From NCBI RefSeq assembly GCF_910592395.1, contig NC_088310.1:28722991-28786990 (forward strand): DNA of 64,000 nt, given 5' to 3'. This DNA is from Lineus longissimus. Its lineage: Eukaryota; Nemertea; Pilidiophora; Heteronemertea; Lineidae. Under the pieces are notes generated by a model. That model saw nothing but the letters and a program-made list of their open reading frames with translations, searched no databases and had not been told where the DNA came from. Within the stretch, counting starts at the first letter, position 1, and each line of letters opens with the position of its first letter. Made by a program: the position numbers and the translations under genes. Below, one piece after another: positions 12,221-23,400 of the stretch.

Positions 12221-12852
12221 TTAGCTCTGTTGTTCCAAATGCTTGATGAGGTCTCCAAGAGCCATTCTCTGGGCGTCCACACTCCTCCTCCGCCTGCTCG
12301 CCGTACCCATTCCCCCAAATCCTCCGCTGCGGCCGCTGCTGCTACTGGAGCCTCGACTACTTCCCCCGCCGAAACCACCACCGAAACCACCACGGCTGAC
12401 ACCGCCTCCGTTATTGCCCCGTCGACCAGCGTGGACAGCGACTGAAAAATAGCATTTGTAAATATCTTATACATCAGGCATAACAGTTGGTGAGCACGTA
12501 GATGCCAGACATTGCCCGAGTGTCGAGTGAAGATTGTTGCGTATGGCAAATGTAGAGTCATATCTGAAGAGTTACTGTGACATCGATCAGGAGCCGTATC
12601 GGCTTTCGACATGGAAGCATTACCTCGGTCGCGTAGGTCGTTTTAGAAGCTGGTAATGTCACCTTGAACCGTTTGGCAGCATGTTTGCAGGGGGGGGGGG
12701 GGGTCTGTTTAATTTCAATATATATAAAAGGAAATTATGAATATAGACCTCGAGAACCTTCTGCGACAGGTATAAAAAGTATGAAAATACTTACAAGTTT
12801 CCTGCATGACGAGGGCCGAGATCAAAAGGAAGACTAGGAAGACCTTGTTCAT
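12221..12852 (-). CDS. Secreted Gly-rich peptide precursor, paralogue 1
   Basis: Two coding exons, 12852-12795 and 12441-12221, give a 92-aa precursor. Residues 1-21 form a signal peptide (MNKVFLVFLLISALVMQETFA, split by a phase-1 intron just before its end). Residues 22-66 are a Gly/Ser/Arg-rich spacer with GGF repeats. A tetrabasic RRRR at 69-72 is followed by a 20-residue amphipathic C-terminal peptide starting SVDAQRMALGD. An untranslated first exon ends at 12964, and translation begins in exon 2 (acceptor before 12860). The architecture is that of a prepropeptide: neuropeptide, hormone or antimicrobial precursor. The Ser-Val start after a basic site faintly recalls parathyroid-hormone-type peptides, but this is speculative. 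I do not recognise the family. The paralogue at 24070-24661 keeps the signal and C-terminal peptide while the spacer has diverged. There are no Cys residues and no amidation Gly. Confidence 0.85.
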
Positions 12853-13064
12853 CTTGACAGCTGAAAAACGAATACAAGCAGCATGAAAAAGGGCTGACTG
12901 TTCAAAGAAGCTATAGATGAAGAATATTGATAAAACGTTCGAAAAATACCGGGATATACTTACAACGTTTCAAGTAAGACGAGACGAGAGTGTCTGGTTG
13001 CAATATGTCGTCTGCTAAATTCAACAATGGGCGCCTCTGTGTTGTTCCTTCGACTTGTCAAACG

Positions 13065-13205
13065 ATGTATGAGACCAACAGTGGATACTGGCGTTTATAT
13101 CTCAACAGACGACTGATTTCCTGGAATTGGTGACCAAATGTTTCGGCCTAAGGACCACTCCATCGTCTGCTCGGTGTCCTGAAACATTTTGGAAATCCCG
13201 TCCGG
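13065..13205 (-). promoter_or_regulatory. TATA-type promoter of secreted-peptide gene 1
   Basis: On the minus strand a TATAAA (13094-13099) lies about 30 bases before the expected start of the untranslated exon. Roughly 100 bases upstream of it are nearly identical to the region at 25148-25255 before paralogue 2, including the block cggcctaaggaccactccat. This conservation exceeds that of the spacer-coding sequence, pointing to shared regulation or a recent duplication. Confidence 0.65.
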
Positions 13206-13360
13206 TGAGTCGTCCTATGACCCCTAGATCCTACCACTGATGACGTACGTGGACAAAATATCCGGGACGGTTGTGACTTTTGAACATCTACATGCCCGGT
13301 TTTCCCGATGGTGGCGTTACTTATCTGATCTTGAAAATAGTCCAACACTTGCCCAATTAT

Positions 13361-13450
13361 AGCCTCGATCCGCTACGCTGTACATCGAGGCTTCGTTCCT
13401 TTTGGGGACGAAGACCAATACGTCGTCCCTTTTGGGGACGAAGTATTGGT
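13361..13450. repeat. Cluster of three consecutive hairpins
   Basis: Three inverted repeats sit side by side: AGCCTCGAT (13361-13369) with ATCGAGGCT (13384-13392); CTTCGT (13391-13396) with ACGAAG (13408-13413); and ACCAATAC (13414-13421) plus TCGTCCC (13423-13429) with GGGACGA and GTATTGGT (ending 13450) around a tttt loop. No gene overlaps. It may be a fold-back element remnant or a structured RNA or DNA site. Confidence 0.6.
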
Positions 13451-14148
13451 CTGGTTTTGATTGACCGGTTTCCACTTGACGATAGAGCCGCTGATTTCGT
13501 TCAATTTTAATTAAGTCACTGTGCGAGTTTGGAAGGCTTGGGGACACTTAAATAGCAGACGACAGAATGGGGGGGGGGGCAGAGACCAGCCCTGGGAGAA
13601 TATATGTGCCGATGTTGGAAAGACCAAGATCCAGGAGATGTTTACACGAGCTAGCCCTTGGTTAGTCGGTCTCCGGTTGTCATGTATAACAACTTCCTTG
13701 TGCAGAAAAGCATCCAGCGATATCTGGCCGCAAATGATGAAGCAAGATACAATTTGTAAGGTCTCTTCCCTGGTTGTGACTGTCACAGAGCTAATTGTGC
13801 CTCTGTGTGCTCCTTGTCCTCAGAAAGACCATGAACCTTTGGTTGTGAGCTTGTCACAACTGAAGACAACACAGAAAAGTAAAGGCATAATCTTTTACAA
13901 TTTTCTTCTATATTGATCTTCTGAACATCACATGGTTGCAAAAATAACAGGTTCATTTTCATTTCACTCATAAATCAAAGTACACTTTTCAATTGAGACA
14001 ACTGTTGCCATTTTAGGCCAAAGTGAGAGAAAGTTCATGCTACAATCAAGTCCACCTGCTGACTGAATCTAAAAGACAACACCAAAGGAATCCCCCGCGC
14101 TACTTTAAAGTCGTATCCTTGTGACAGCTTGCCATGACAACGCCTTCA
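13451..14148. other. HPS6 3' UTR and flank
   Basis: Downstream of the HPS6 stop. A run of ten G begins near 13570. No coding exon is supported; a 131-codon plus-strand frame here lacks any similarity or splice context. Confidence 0.4.
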
Positions 14149-17100
14149 TTACTTTTCAAGGAACTTCATCAAATACAGCCTGATTGTCCCCACTTTGATA
14201 TCTGTATCACCTCCGCTACAGAAGACCTCGTCCCCGTCCTTATTGGACGTCAGGTGCGTCTTCATCAGATCCAGCAGATACAACATGTTGACTCTCTCTG
14301 GGATCAGTTCCATGATATCGCTGGTATACTTGGCCAGGAAGCCATGCTGGAAAGAGACAGCAATAAGGTTATGACTAAGACAGCTGCTCATACTAGTAAA
14401 AGGGCTTGTATTCAACAGTACTGGACATGGCAAGTGACAGACTGCGTTCTGTTAACCTTAGTCAGGACAACACTGATCCATTTGGCTCCCCACAACAGGC
14501 TACTTATAGTCATTGGAAAGTGCTCATCCTGCTTCCTCCAGTCCAAGCCAACACAAAGCCTGCGAAAACTGCCATCAATGGTGTCTTACCTTTAAACTTT
14601 CTACAAAAAGTACATTGAAGAGTTCACAGTGGATGCAGGTGCTGGTGTTCTGTGCCACCAGAGAAATGGCTGCCTCCCACACTTCATTGGAGAGAAGCAG
14701 ACGTAAGGCTTCATGTTCTCGTTGCGGCCTCGAGCTGCGGCAGAGGAAAATACTATCAACGGAAAGTGCTTTTATGACCAGGCCCATAAAAGGGCCGTTT
14801 AGACGACAGGCGAAAAGACCGCATTCGGATCGAATCTGGATGAATCCGGATTAAAACCAACCAAGGCGATGGTACCTTTTTAGTCCGGATGCAACCACAT
14901 TGATCCGGATCTTTTTGCGTTTACACGACGAAAAATTAATCCGGATTCGGGACGCATCCGGATTTTTTCGCGTCGTCTAAACGGCCCTATTGTATGAACT
15001 CTTAAGGATAATGCCTAACCCCGCCACATCAAAATAGACTGTGCCAGAAATGTCAAAGTATCAACTGGCATGACTTGCACTCAAATTCATCAGCTCTAGC
15101 ATCGAAACCTAATAAATCATGTTTTCCCTTGCACATTTCTGGAGAAATTTAGTGCAGGTTTGGAAAGAGTTGCTTACCTCATTAGCAGAAGCTGTGCAAT
15201 GGCAACAACAGCATCGTATTTGATAGATGACTTACTGACATCTGGGACGGCGTCGAGGGCCCGGTCATACAGCTGCAAGAGGAAGCGAGCATAAACCTTT
15301 TCAGATTGAGAATGCTGGTGGTGAACTGAGACATCCATGGCAACTGGAGATAGGATGCAAAGATCTTGAGACTTCAGTGGTCACTTGCAAAGATCGTATC
15401 ATTCAAACTTACCGAGGTGGTTTTCCTCGAGAATCCTGGTACGCCAAATCCTTGTTCACTCATGCTGTGAGCGACTTGAACAAACTTGACAAGCTGTGAA
15501 GGTTGGTCTAGGAACAGTAGACGACATGTCATCTGGTAGAGAGGTAGGATGGAGCCGCGTTGCGACATGGAAGGCTCTGTACCAAGTACCTCCTTCCATT
15601 TCTTCATTTCAGCCCTGCTCGTATCTGCAGAGAATATGAAACAGAAATAGTCACATAATAGGTTACTTTTTACTCGGCCAATAGTACACTTAACCAAGAG
15701 GTAGATTCCCTGGGCAGCCCATTGTTTCATCCTGTACCAAGAGTTGACAATTGTCAATTGAGAAGTCACTCACCGTCAGTGTCGTTGTTCAGATATTTCA
15801 TAATGGCCGCCAAAACTTCCTCCGGATACTGCTCTGCCAACATCTCAAGCTGAACCTGTCGCCCAAGTAAATCAGTAGCGCCATTGGTGGCAATCAGGGA
15901 AATGACTTCATCTTCGACCTTTCTTGACCTCTGAGAGCCAGGAGATTTGTTGTCAAGGTGGGCGAGAATGTCACGTTGGAGTTGGACGTATTGTGCGATG
16001 AGAGGAGCTGGAAAGAGATGGTACCACTGTGAGCAGTATTGACACAATCAAACACTGAAAGGGCGTAGACAGAGGAACAAGGGGATCTGGCGGGTGGTCG
16101 CCAGTTCACGGCTATAAGTAAGAGAACTTGCTTCAATTCAACGGCTTCTGGTTTAACCACCAACGTATGATGGCGCACCCTCCAGTCAACCGATATACTA
16201 GTCCAATAATGTCATAGTACAGACACCTATTAGTCGCTTCATATGCAAAACACCTCCTCCGACAAAAACATAAAACTTACAGATAAACTCATTCAGCTCA
16301 GTCGACACTTTCTGATTCTCCCTGTCATCAGAATCTTCTACAAACTTTTCAACTTGTTTCGCGGTGGACGGGCTTGGCAACTTGTTCCTCTGCTCCAGAC
16401 GAATGAGTGGAATGGCTGCACTCTCAAACTCGCTCCCATTGGTCAAAACATCGGGTGTTCCATGGCCAATCATCTGACCACTCTTGTCCCCATCGAGGAT
16501 CTTCTGTGCGGCTAACATCGGCTCTCCCGCCTCTAGCATCCTGACGATGTTTTCTGGCTCTGCTCTCCAGCCTCTGCAGTCAGTCATCTGAAACATGATC
16601 AGTTATTGACATCAGGCTTTCAACCTTCATGATCTTGGCTAGAGACATAAGGAATGGCCTTGCCTCCATCACCCCGTGTTAAATTGTCAGGTAAAAGGGC
16701 CATGTCACTCTGAAAGACACTCTTACCTACCAGGATCTGAAAGGCCATGTCACTCTGAAAGACGAGTCTTACCTACCAGGATCTGGGCCATGTCACTCTG
16801 AAAGACACTCTTACCTACCAGGATCTGAAAGGCCATGTCACTCTGAAAGACACTCTTACCTACCAGGATCTGAAAGGCGTTCTTCGCTGTGTAAAACCCC
16901 ACTGACTGAATCATAGAAGCAGGCTCTAACCCTCCAGACAGAGAATTCCACACTCCAAGCACCTGGCCAACTCCGTGCTCCGTATCAATGGTTTGCTTGA
17001 CTAGACCAGTTGATAAACTGTAAAATCTGTAACACATAAATATTTGTAGATAAGAGGCCCCAGTTTTCATTTTGTTATGCACCTCACCAAATAATGGGTT

Positions 17101-17682
17101 TTTGATAACACTTTATTTTGGTAATGCTGTATGGAATCAAATGGTTGGCCCACATGTGGACATGTCTCTTTATCAGGAATATTGATTAGAGTGCTGATCA
17201 TCGGCACTTACCTCATGAATCTTCGACTGAGCTCACAAAGAGCGAATTGACACATGAAGTATTGTGAATCGGTGGATGCCCGCAGCACCAAGTGGCACAC
17301 TTTCTTCAGGTCTGAAAGGAGCCAGGAGGCGTTCTTTTCATACGTTCAAGAAGGGGAGGTTAGAAACCGTTGCGACATCTATCACAACATGAGTAGCAGT
17401 CAATGAATCTACAGTGATAGCATAAGGACTCTCGTCAGACCTTTTGAAACACAGAGTTGGAACCTTGAACGGCCCTCACATTACATCACCATTGGTCTTG
17501 TTTCTTTAATCATTGAGCAATTCAAGCAGTTTTTGACGACTTTTAATAAGAGGGGATGAACTCACATGAACCACATCATCAACCTTTTTCTTACTTTTTG
17601 TGTTTTCGATGGAGAAGACTTCGCCTGATTTGTTGATCATGTAAAGTTCATTCTGAAGAGGATGATGAACGACTGCCGCCTT

Positions 17683-17719
<37 letters not shown>

Positions 17720-19430
17720 CCACCTTGTATCCACAAGTCGACCAATGACATGGCAATGTCGCGGAAGCTCGGTGGCCGAAATGCAAAGTCATTCTGTGTA
17801 TGAACACAACCTCGTCTCAATATATGTACTTCTAAACATCTCATCATTGGCAACCATCTGATGATTAATCCCTGGGGACAAGGCTGACGTGGCCATATAA
17901 TCAAATTGTCATCAATAACGTATAAATCTGACATCGGACAATCATCCAGTAGCACGAACACATCACCGATATTCTCCTTTGTCCAAGCACCATGTCCCGT
18001 CGGGAACGACCGTTTGCAGATTTTATGCATCGTTGATCCATCGTCTAAAAAAGTTTCTTCACACCAATAGAAGCAGCACCCCCTATTATCTAAGATCACA
18101 TTACAGATGTTAGAAGTGCAGTTTGTACAGAGTTCAAATGTGCCACGTTTTTCCCAGCCTTTGTTGTGGTAATAGCTCCAGACTTGTGTGAGACCATTCT
18201 CGGCAATCTGTGAACAAAATATTCATAAATCAATGTGTATCGGTGCTAGTCAAACTGGAACATTAAGTCACCTGACAATACAACACTTCTTAATCTTATG
18301 AAGGAAAATCATCACTTTTTACATTTTGGTGAAGGTTTGGACAGTAAAAAAACCTGATAATGTCTTTGAGATTTGCTTTAGCTTACTATGTGACCCCCAG
18401 AGACTCGACAGGGGTGTAAACTCCTTATAGACAGCCCTTCACTTAGCTACTAACAGAAGATAACAACCATTGCACTTCGGGTGTGCTGCCCCCTTTTCCA
18501 AATTTCCAAGTCTGACACTCTTCTTCTTTCTTCCTGGGAGATCATTTACTAAATAAAATGCTCACCAAAAACACGACATGGTCATCAGAGTCTGAGCACC
18601 CAAATAATACATCATGGAGTGGTGAGAGGTCAAAGGTCAGATCTAAAGTCTTCCGGTTGTGGTCGCCATTGCTTGCTTCATACGGCCCGATGTCGAACGT
18701 GGTCAACTTGTGGAGGTGATTTGTTGATATGAAGACATGTCCCGAGTGGAACCAGACCTTGGATGCCGATGGGATCAGATCTTTATAAAGCTGAAATAAT
18801 AACAGAGGGTTTTACCATGGTTACATGAGATAAGTCATATATGAGCCATGTTCATCATCATGCAGATTTCGGATGAAACTTGAAAGATGGAGAGTGACCC
18901 TCCCTCACCCCTTGATTAGAACCATGCAATCCCCCCACTGCCCCATCTATCCAAGGTGAGAGACCCCACTGGCGTGCCCCAAGCCCCCGCCCCCAGGCCC
19001 CTCCCCAAAAAGTTGAATAATAAGGGCCTGTCCCCACGGGACATTGGGACCGAGTAAACCCCAGGCTAGTAACCTACAGATCCAAGGCAGCTCATCAGCA
19101 GCGAGGGGAATCTCCAAATTTCCAAGCTCAAAGTCTATGGCCGGGTATACAACAATATCGACTCCAAACATCCAGGCTACATGATCATGCAGCCACACTG
19201 ACACAGCAGCTGAGCAGGCACTTCAGTCAGGCAAATCATACCCAGTGATTACGGGGCAACCAAGCAGAGAAACTTACATCCGACCGTGATAACGGGTAGT
19301 GAGCAGTCAATGAAGACACCTTAAACAATGAGTCCGACATGGCATCACATTTCAACCCGAGAAATTGAACATTTAGGTCCAATGCGGAAGTCAGAAACTT
19401 GACATTACTTCGAACGGGGTGACGAAGCAT
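14149..19430 (-). CDS. HPS6: HPS6 homologue, BLOC-2 complex subunit
   Basis: Eleven exons with matching phases give about 821 aa: 19430-19278, 18790-18566, 18207-17566, about 17303-17212, 17026-16864, 16587-16281, 16007-15774, 15624-15413, 15272-15178, 14734-14590 and 14346-14149. HPS6 (775 aa in human) acts in BLOC-2, which directs cargo to lysosome-related organelles. Similarity is modest but collinear: an N-terminal segment like human AENGL..VW and the WCEE motif (exon 3), then a C-terminal helical region with ELFNVLF and a final VGTIRLYLMKFLE resembling human VGLLKALLE. Exon 3 carries a run of about 11 Asp (around residues 289-300) made by a GAT microsatellite. The exon 4 acceptor is uncertain (17303 or 17311). 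Vertebrate HPS6 is, as far as I recall, a single coding exon, so this intron-rich form is notable. The gene lies between the two secreted-peptide paralogues on the same strand. Confidence 0.8.
14791..14988. mobile_element. MITE-like element with 17-bp terminal inverted repeats
   Basis: AGGGCCGTTTAGACGAC (14791-14807) is matched by its exact reverse complement at 14972-14988. The interior is full of short tccggat motifs. It sits in the HPS6 intron between exons 9 and 10, encodes nothing, and its termini resemble Harbinger-type non-autonomous elements; I see no clear target-site duplication. Confidence 0.75.
16699..16875. repeat. 45-bp tandem repeat carrying the HPS6 exon 5 splice donor
   Basis: Four copies of a unit including cttacctaccaggatctga. 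The right-most copy is the true 3' end of HPS6 exon 5 with its donor. The others lie in the following intron and each repeats the donor and an acceptor-like CTTTCAG (minus strand). One copy is shortened by a few bases. Confidence 0.85.
17685..17720. repeat. (ATC)n microsatellite within HPS6 exon 3
   Basis: About 11 consecutive trinucleotides. On the minus strand it reads as GAT codons and gives an acidic run in the HPS6 beta-propeller-like region. Because it is a triplet repeat, length changes keep the frame. Confidence 0.85.
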
Positions 19431-19930
19431 CACGTGGCGCCGCCAAACGATAGCAGGGTGAGTGAAAAGGTGGTGCCACCGAAAAGGGTGTTGCCGTACC
19501 GTAGCATTAGCGTTCAGCTCATGACCTTCCGTGTGATTTTATAATCCCGGAGATACATCACCAGTCATACACTGCTGATATTGTCAAATTTTGCAAAATG
19601 ATAGGCCTAGGCATTTTCATTTCTGAGTCGACCGCGAGTCCCCCACCCCGGTCCCCCACCCTGTGAACTGGACTCCTATGATGCCGATTGCGCATCTTTT
19701 TGCTACCAGAATCTCGGTTATACTAACTCCCGACCTTTACCGACTTGCGGAAAATGCTGCCAAAATATAGTGTTTTTATCATCAGAATACATGTATTTAT
19801 ATTTGTACTGTTTACATACAGCACGTCTGTTAATTTCAAGACTTTTGAACGATAAGTTGAGCAAATCCTGGGAATTTTGGGACTTATGTAAGATTAGTTT
19901 TCTCCACCAAACCCTAGACTGAAGAATTAA
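19431..19930. other. HPS6 upstream region
   Basis: Should contain the HPS6 promoter and 5' UTR. No TATA box is evident at the expected distance. The right end (about 19880-19930) resembles the right flank of the duplicated unit that follows, suggesting a third, truncated copy. Confidence 0.4.
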
Positions 19931-19935
19931 CACCT

Positions 19936-20460
19936 TGTGTTTAACCTGCTTTCATTTCGCACTCAATTCATTAGTTGCCAATGTATGCCTTAGAGGGGGC
20001 AGAATGGTACTGTTTAGACAAGAAGCCTCTCCAACAGCCCCAGGAATATTGGATAGAACGGCACTGTACTGGGTCCCAGTAATAAATATTGCCATAAAGA
20101 CATATGATACTGTTCTGGGACTTATGTAAGATTAGTTCTCTCCGCCAAACCCAAGACTGAAGGATTAAAATCTTGTGTTTATAGGCTAACAAATGCAAAC
20201 ACTTCCAAGTGAACCCCCTACAAGAGAAGAGTGGCTCTTCTTCTCTCCGACTTTGACACCCTATACTGCGAACATATCAATAGATCAGCCAGCGGTCCTT
20301 GGTGTCGCCGCGTGGGTTACGTCCAGTGAAATTGTTTGCAAAGGTCAGGGAACCACGATCTGACATCCATAACCAGCGTATCCCCTTTTCATGCCGGTTA
20401 TAGTCGGGTGCTACACCACAGTCGGGATAGTGGCCGCCAAATGAATGGTTGTTGAATTTA
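19936..20460. repeat. ~520-bp direct duplication, copy 1
   Basis: Near-identical to 20833-21355 in the same orientation, about 895 bases apart, with a unique spacer between. Both copies retain the same minus-strand reading frame. Confidence 0.85.
20277..20459 (-). CDS. Possible terminal exon of an unidentified gene, copy 1
   Basis: An open minus-strand stretch of 60 codons ends in a stop at 20277. It reads like real protein (GGHYPDCG, IRWLWMSDRG, GRNPRGDTKDRWLIY), with balanced polar and aromatic content and two Cys-free halves around one Cys. No acceptor is obvious at its 5' side, and the upstream sequence runs into the unique spacer, so it may be a 3' exon fragment copied by the duplication. 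I do not recognise the family. The second copy differs by about one residue. Confidence 0.35.
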   Translation of the reverse strand, partial: KFNNHSFGGHYPDCGVAPDYNRHEKGIRWLWMSDRGSLTFANNFTGRNPRGDTKDRWLIY

Positions 20461-20832
20461 AAATCAAGAAATCATGAGACAGATCAAGCTAAAGGTCAAA
20501 CTCAGGAACGTCAAGATCAAGATTTCCTTCCAATAAATTTTTAGCAAGACTTACCTTTCACTTGGACAATCGCAAAGTGATTTAAGACTATAGAGACCCG
20601 CCACTTAAGTTTTCCTGGCAATATGGTCCATCAGAATAGCACCAGGTGGCATACTAATGCTGTCTTTATCATACATTTAAAGGCACTATGGCAAACTTCC
20701 ATCTCCAATCACATCAAAGTATGTTGGATCAAACACCCACACAGGGTCTCCTAATTATCATGATCATATACATTATCAAATAGTAACATATCGCCTTCTT
20801 TTCGGCGAAACCGAGACTGAATTATTCACATT

Positions 20833-21355
20833 GTGTTCAACTGCGTTCATTTCGCAGTCAATTCATTAGTTACCAATGTATGCCTTAGAGGGGGCAGAAT
20901 GGCACTGTTTAAACAAGAAGCCTCTCCAACAGCCCCAGGAATATTGGATAGAAAGGCACTGTACTGGGTCCCAGTAATAAATATTGCCATAAAGACATAT
21001 GATATTGTTCTGGGACTTATGTAAGATTAGTTCTCTCCGCCAAACCCAAGACTGAAGGATTAAAATCTTGTGTTTATAGGCTAACAAATGCAAACACTTC
21101 CAAGTGAACCCCCTACAAGAGAAGAGTGGCTCTTCTTCTCTCCGACTTTGACACCCTATGCTGCGAACATATCAATAGATCAGCCAGCGGTCCTTGGTGT
21201 CGCCGCGTGGGTTACGTCCAGTGAAATTGTTTGCAAAGGTCAGGGAACCACGATCTGACATCCATAACCAGCGTATCCCCTTTTCATGCCGGTTATAGTC
21301 GGGTGCTACACCACAGTCGGGATAGTGGCCGCCAAATGAATTGTTGTTGAATTTA
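20833..21355. repeat. ~520-bp direct duplication, copy 2
   Basis: Partner of 19936-20460. Identity is very high across both the reading frame and its apparent 3' flank, pointing to a recent duplication or gene conversion. Confidence 0.85.
21172..21354 (-). CDS. Possible terminal exon of an unidentified gene, copy 2
   Basis: Same 60-codon frame as in copy 1 with a His-to-Asn change near its start. Here a plausible acceptor (ttaacag on the minus strand) lies just upstream, which favours a real terminal exon. No 5' exon could be found in the 21.4-23.4 kb region on the minus strand. Confidence 0.4.
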   Translation of the reverse strand, partial: KFNNNSFGGHYPDCGVAPDYNRHEKGIRWLWMSDRGSLTFANNFTGRNPRGDTKDRWLIY

Positions 21356-23400
21356 AAACTGTTAACTGTTTACGTCAATTTACATATAATTAGACAAACC
21401 TTCATGAATTCAGTGGAGATTTCCACATCACAGGATAGAACAGCAGTGATGGCATCTCGCAGATTTAACATGATCACTTCCATCTTCACCATCAAGACTT
21501 GGACGTGCGCCTTTAGTTTCCTTGAGCAAATGGTATTTGATTAGGGATGGCAATTAAAATTGCCGTTGAACATGTACATGAAGTGCAGTGATGTACACAA
21601 TTCAACATGTCTGGCTTGAAATTTCAAACTGCGCAGTTCATTCCCGCCTTGATTGTATGACTATTTCTACAATTAAAACCCTTTGAAACCAACCCATACC
21701 TTTATCAGGAATAAATACTGTGCCTTACCTTCTGCTGCAGCCGTTTTGATTTGTTTCGGAAAATTTGAAGGCATTTTTACGTTTGAAATCGGAGAAAGTG
21801 TTCCCGCGATGTTCTCCGCAGCTCACACACCAACCGACTGGCGTTCAAATCAACCGCGACCGGTCATGACCAAATACAATACATTTGAAGACGGAGCATC
21901 CGGGCACCCCCTTAAGCCAGGCCGGCTAGTAGTTATCTGCTCAAGCGAGACCTTTGTTTTGTCAATGATCAATATGACAGGCATTGTCAAAATGTGGGAT
22001 TTGCTTTAGCATACATACTTGTACATGTACATATGCTGAGATGTGGAAATGCATTAGGCAGGTTCGGATGTAAATGCATTTTATCGACGATTTAAAAAAA
22101 AAATCATTTCCCCAATTCCTTCTACAACCAAGTATAAAATATGGTTCAGTGTCGTGTAAATCAATTAGCAGATAGAGGACTTGATGACTCGACAGACATT
22201 CATACTTTGTAGTTCGTCGTTCGGAGGGAGCTCAGTTTCGAAACCTGCAATCATTCGAAACAGAATACAATTGCCAACTTTGATAGCATGATATCAAACT
22301 TGATTCGGTCGGGTCACTTAATGGGTTGTCCATTAAACTCTCCTGTCTCCTGGGTAAGACGAACCAAAAATGAGTGATCCAATCTTGCCAGGCTTATTAT
22401 AAAAGTTTCAGCCATCATCATTGGATTGCCCAACCTGGAAAAAATTGGCACAGGGTATGTGGGTATGTGGGTATGTGGTATGTGATGGGGTTTTAGATAC
22501 TGCCTTAACCAGCAACAGGTTGTGAGAGACAGGGGCCGACGACGTCATAAGACATGGGCCCAAGTCATACAAGACGGAAGACTGTTTCGCCCCTCACACC
22601 CATTCTGAACCATCATAGTTAATCGGTCCGTTGGTGTAACGGAGTCCGGGACGGCGGAGTGGCGCCAAGGCTTTTGAGGGTCAATATGCTCACACCAGCC
22701 GCCGGCTGTAAAAGACCGGAGACTTCTCGTTTACCACAGCCAACAGGTTCTGTAAGTCCCCAGGGAATGACACAAGCCGCTAGCGATTTTTTTCCCTCAA
22801 CCTTTCGGGCAGTACATTGTACATTTGTACAGGGACTTTCAGCCAATCAGATTTCGACAAATACATGACGTCAGACGTCTTAGAAACATTAGAGCAGTTG
22901 GTAGAGCGCTCGTCAGAAATGGCAGAATACGATGTTCGATCCAATGGTCGCGAGTTCGAATCCGGTTGTGGAAAAAAATTTTCTTTTTCTTTTTTACTTT
23001 ATATTTCATTTCTATAATGCGTTTCTTTTCCCTTGTTATTTAGATTTTAGATATTTGAGTTATACTGCCTGCAACATAGGCCTACCTACAGAAAGGACAA
23101 TAACAATAGCCCATCTCCAAGATCCAAGGGATAGTCCTACAGATATCATATTGAGTATGAATATACAATGAGACTTGTCTCATGTGAATGGTCTTCCTCC
23201 AGTAGGAATATGTTTCTCTGCAATGAGACTTGTCTTTCGATACTGCCTCATGTGTATGTTCTTCCTCCAGTATATTTTGATACTGTATGCTGAGAACAGC
23301 GTTATTTGAAGCATCATTTTACAGAAATATCTATTGATATAATGGCAAGTTCTACTACACAGTATAAAATACAAACAAAACTATGCATGTAGCCTAAATT
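21356..23400. other. Intergenic, with one tRNA-like element
   Basis: Apart from the tRNA-like stretch near 22.9 kb and a short gggtatgtgggtatgt run at 22455, I see no gene. A 108-codon plus-strand frame at 21683-22009 has no similarity or supporting signals. Confidence 0.4.
22885..22975 (+). repeat. tRNA-derived (SINE head) or degenerate tRNA
   Basis: An A-box-like TGGTAGAGCGC and a B-box-like AGTTCGAATCC are spaced as in tRNA genes, followed by a-rich and t-rich runs. The acceptor and T stems do not pair well, so I favour a SINE head or tRNA pseudogene over an active tRNA. Confidence 0.45.

Noticed and set aside
12127-12612. 161-codon minus-strand frame with Ala/Val-rich sequence
   Set aside because: It is a shifted frame over the Gly-rich exon of secreted-peptide gene 1; the spliced model with signal peptide explains the sequence and is conserved in the paralogue.
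13521-13916. 131-codon plus-strand frame
   Set aside because: No similarity, lies in the HPS6 3' flank and includes a G-run; chance frame.
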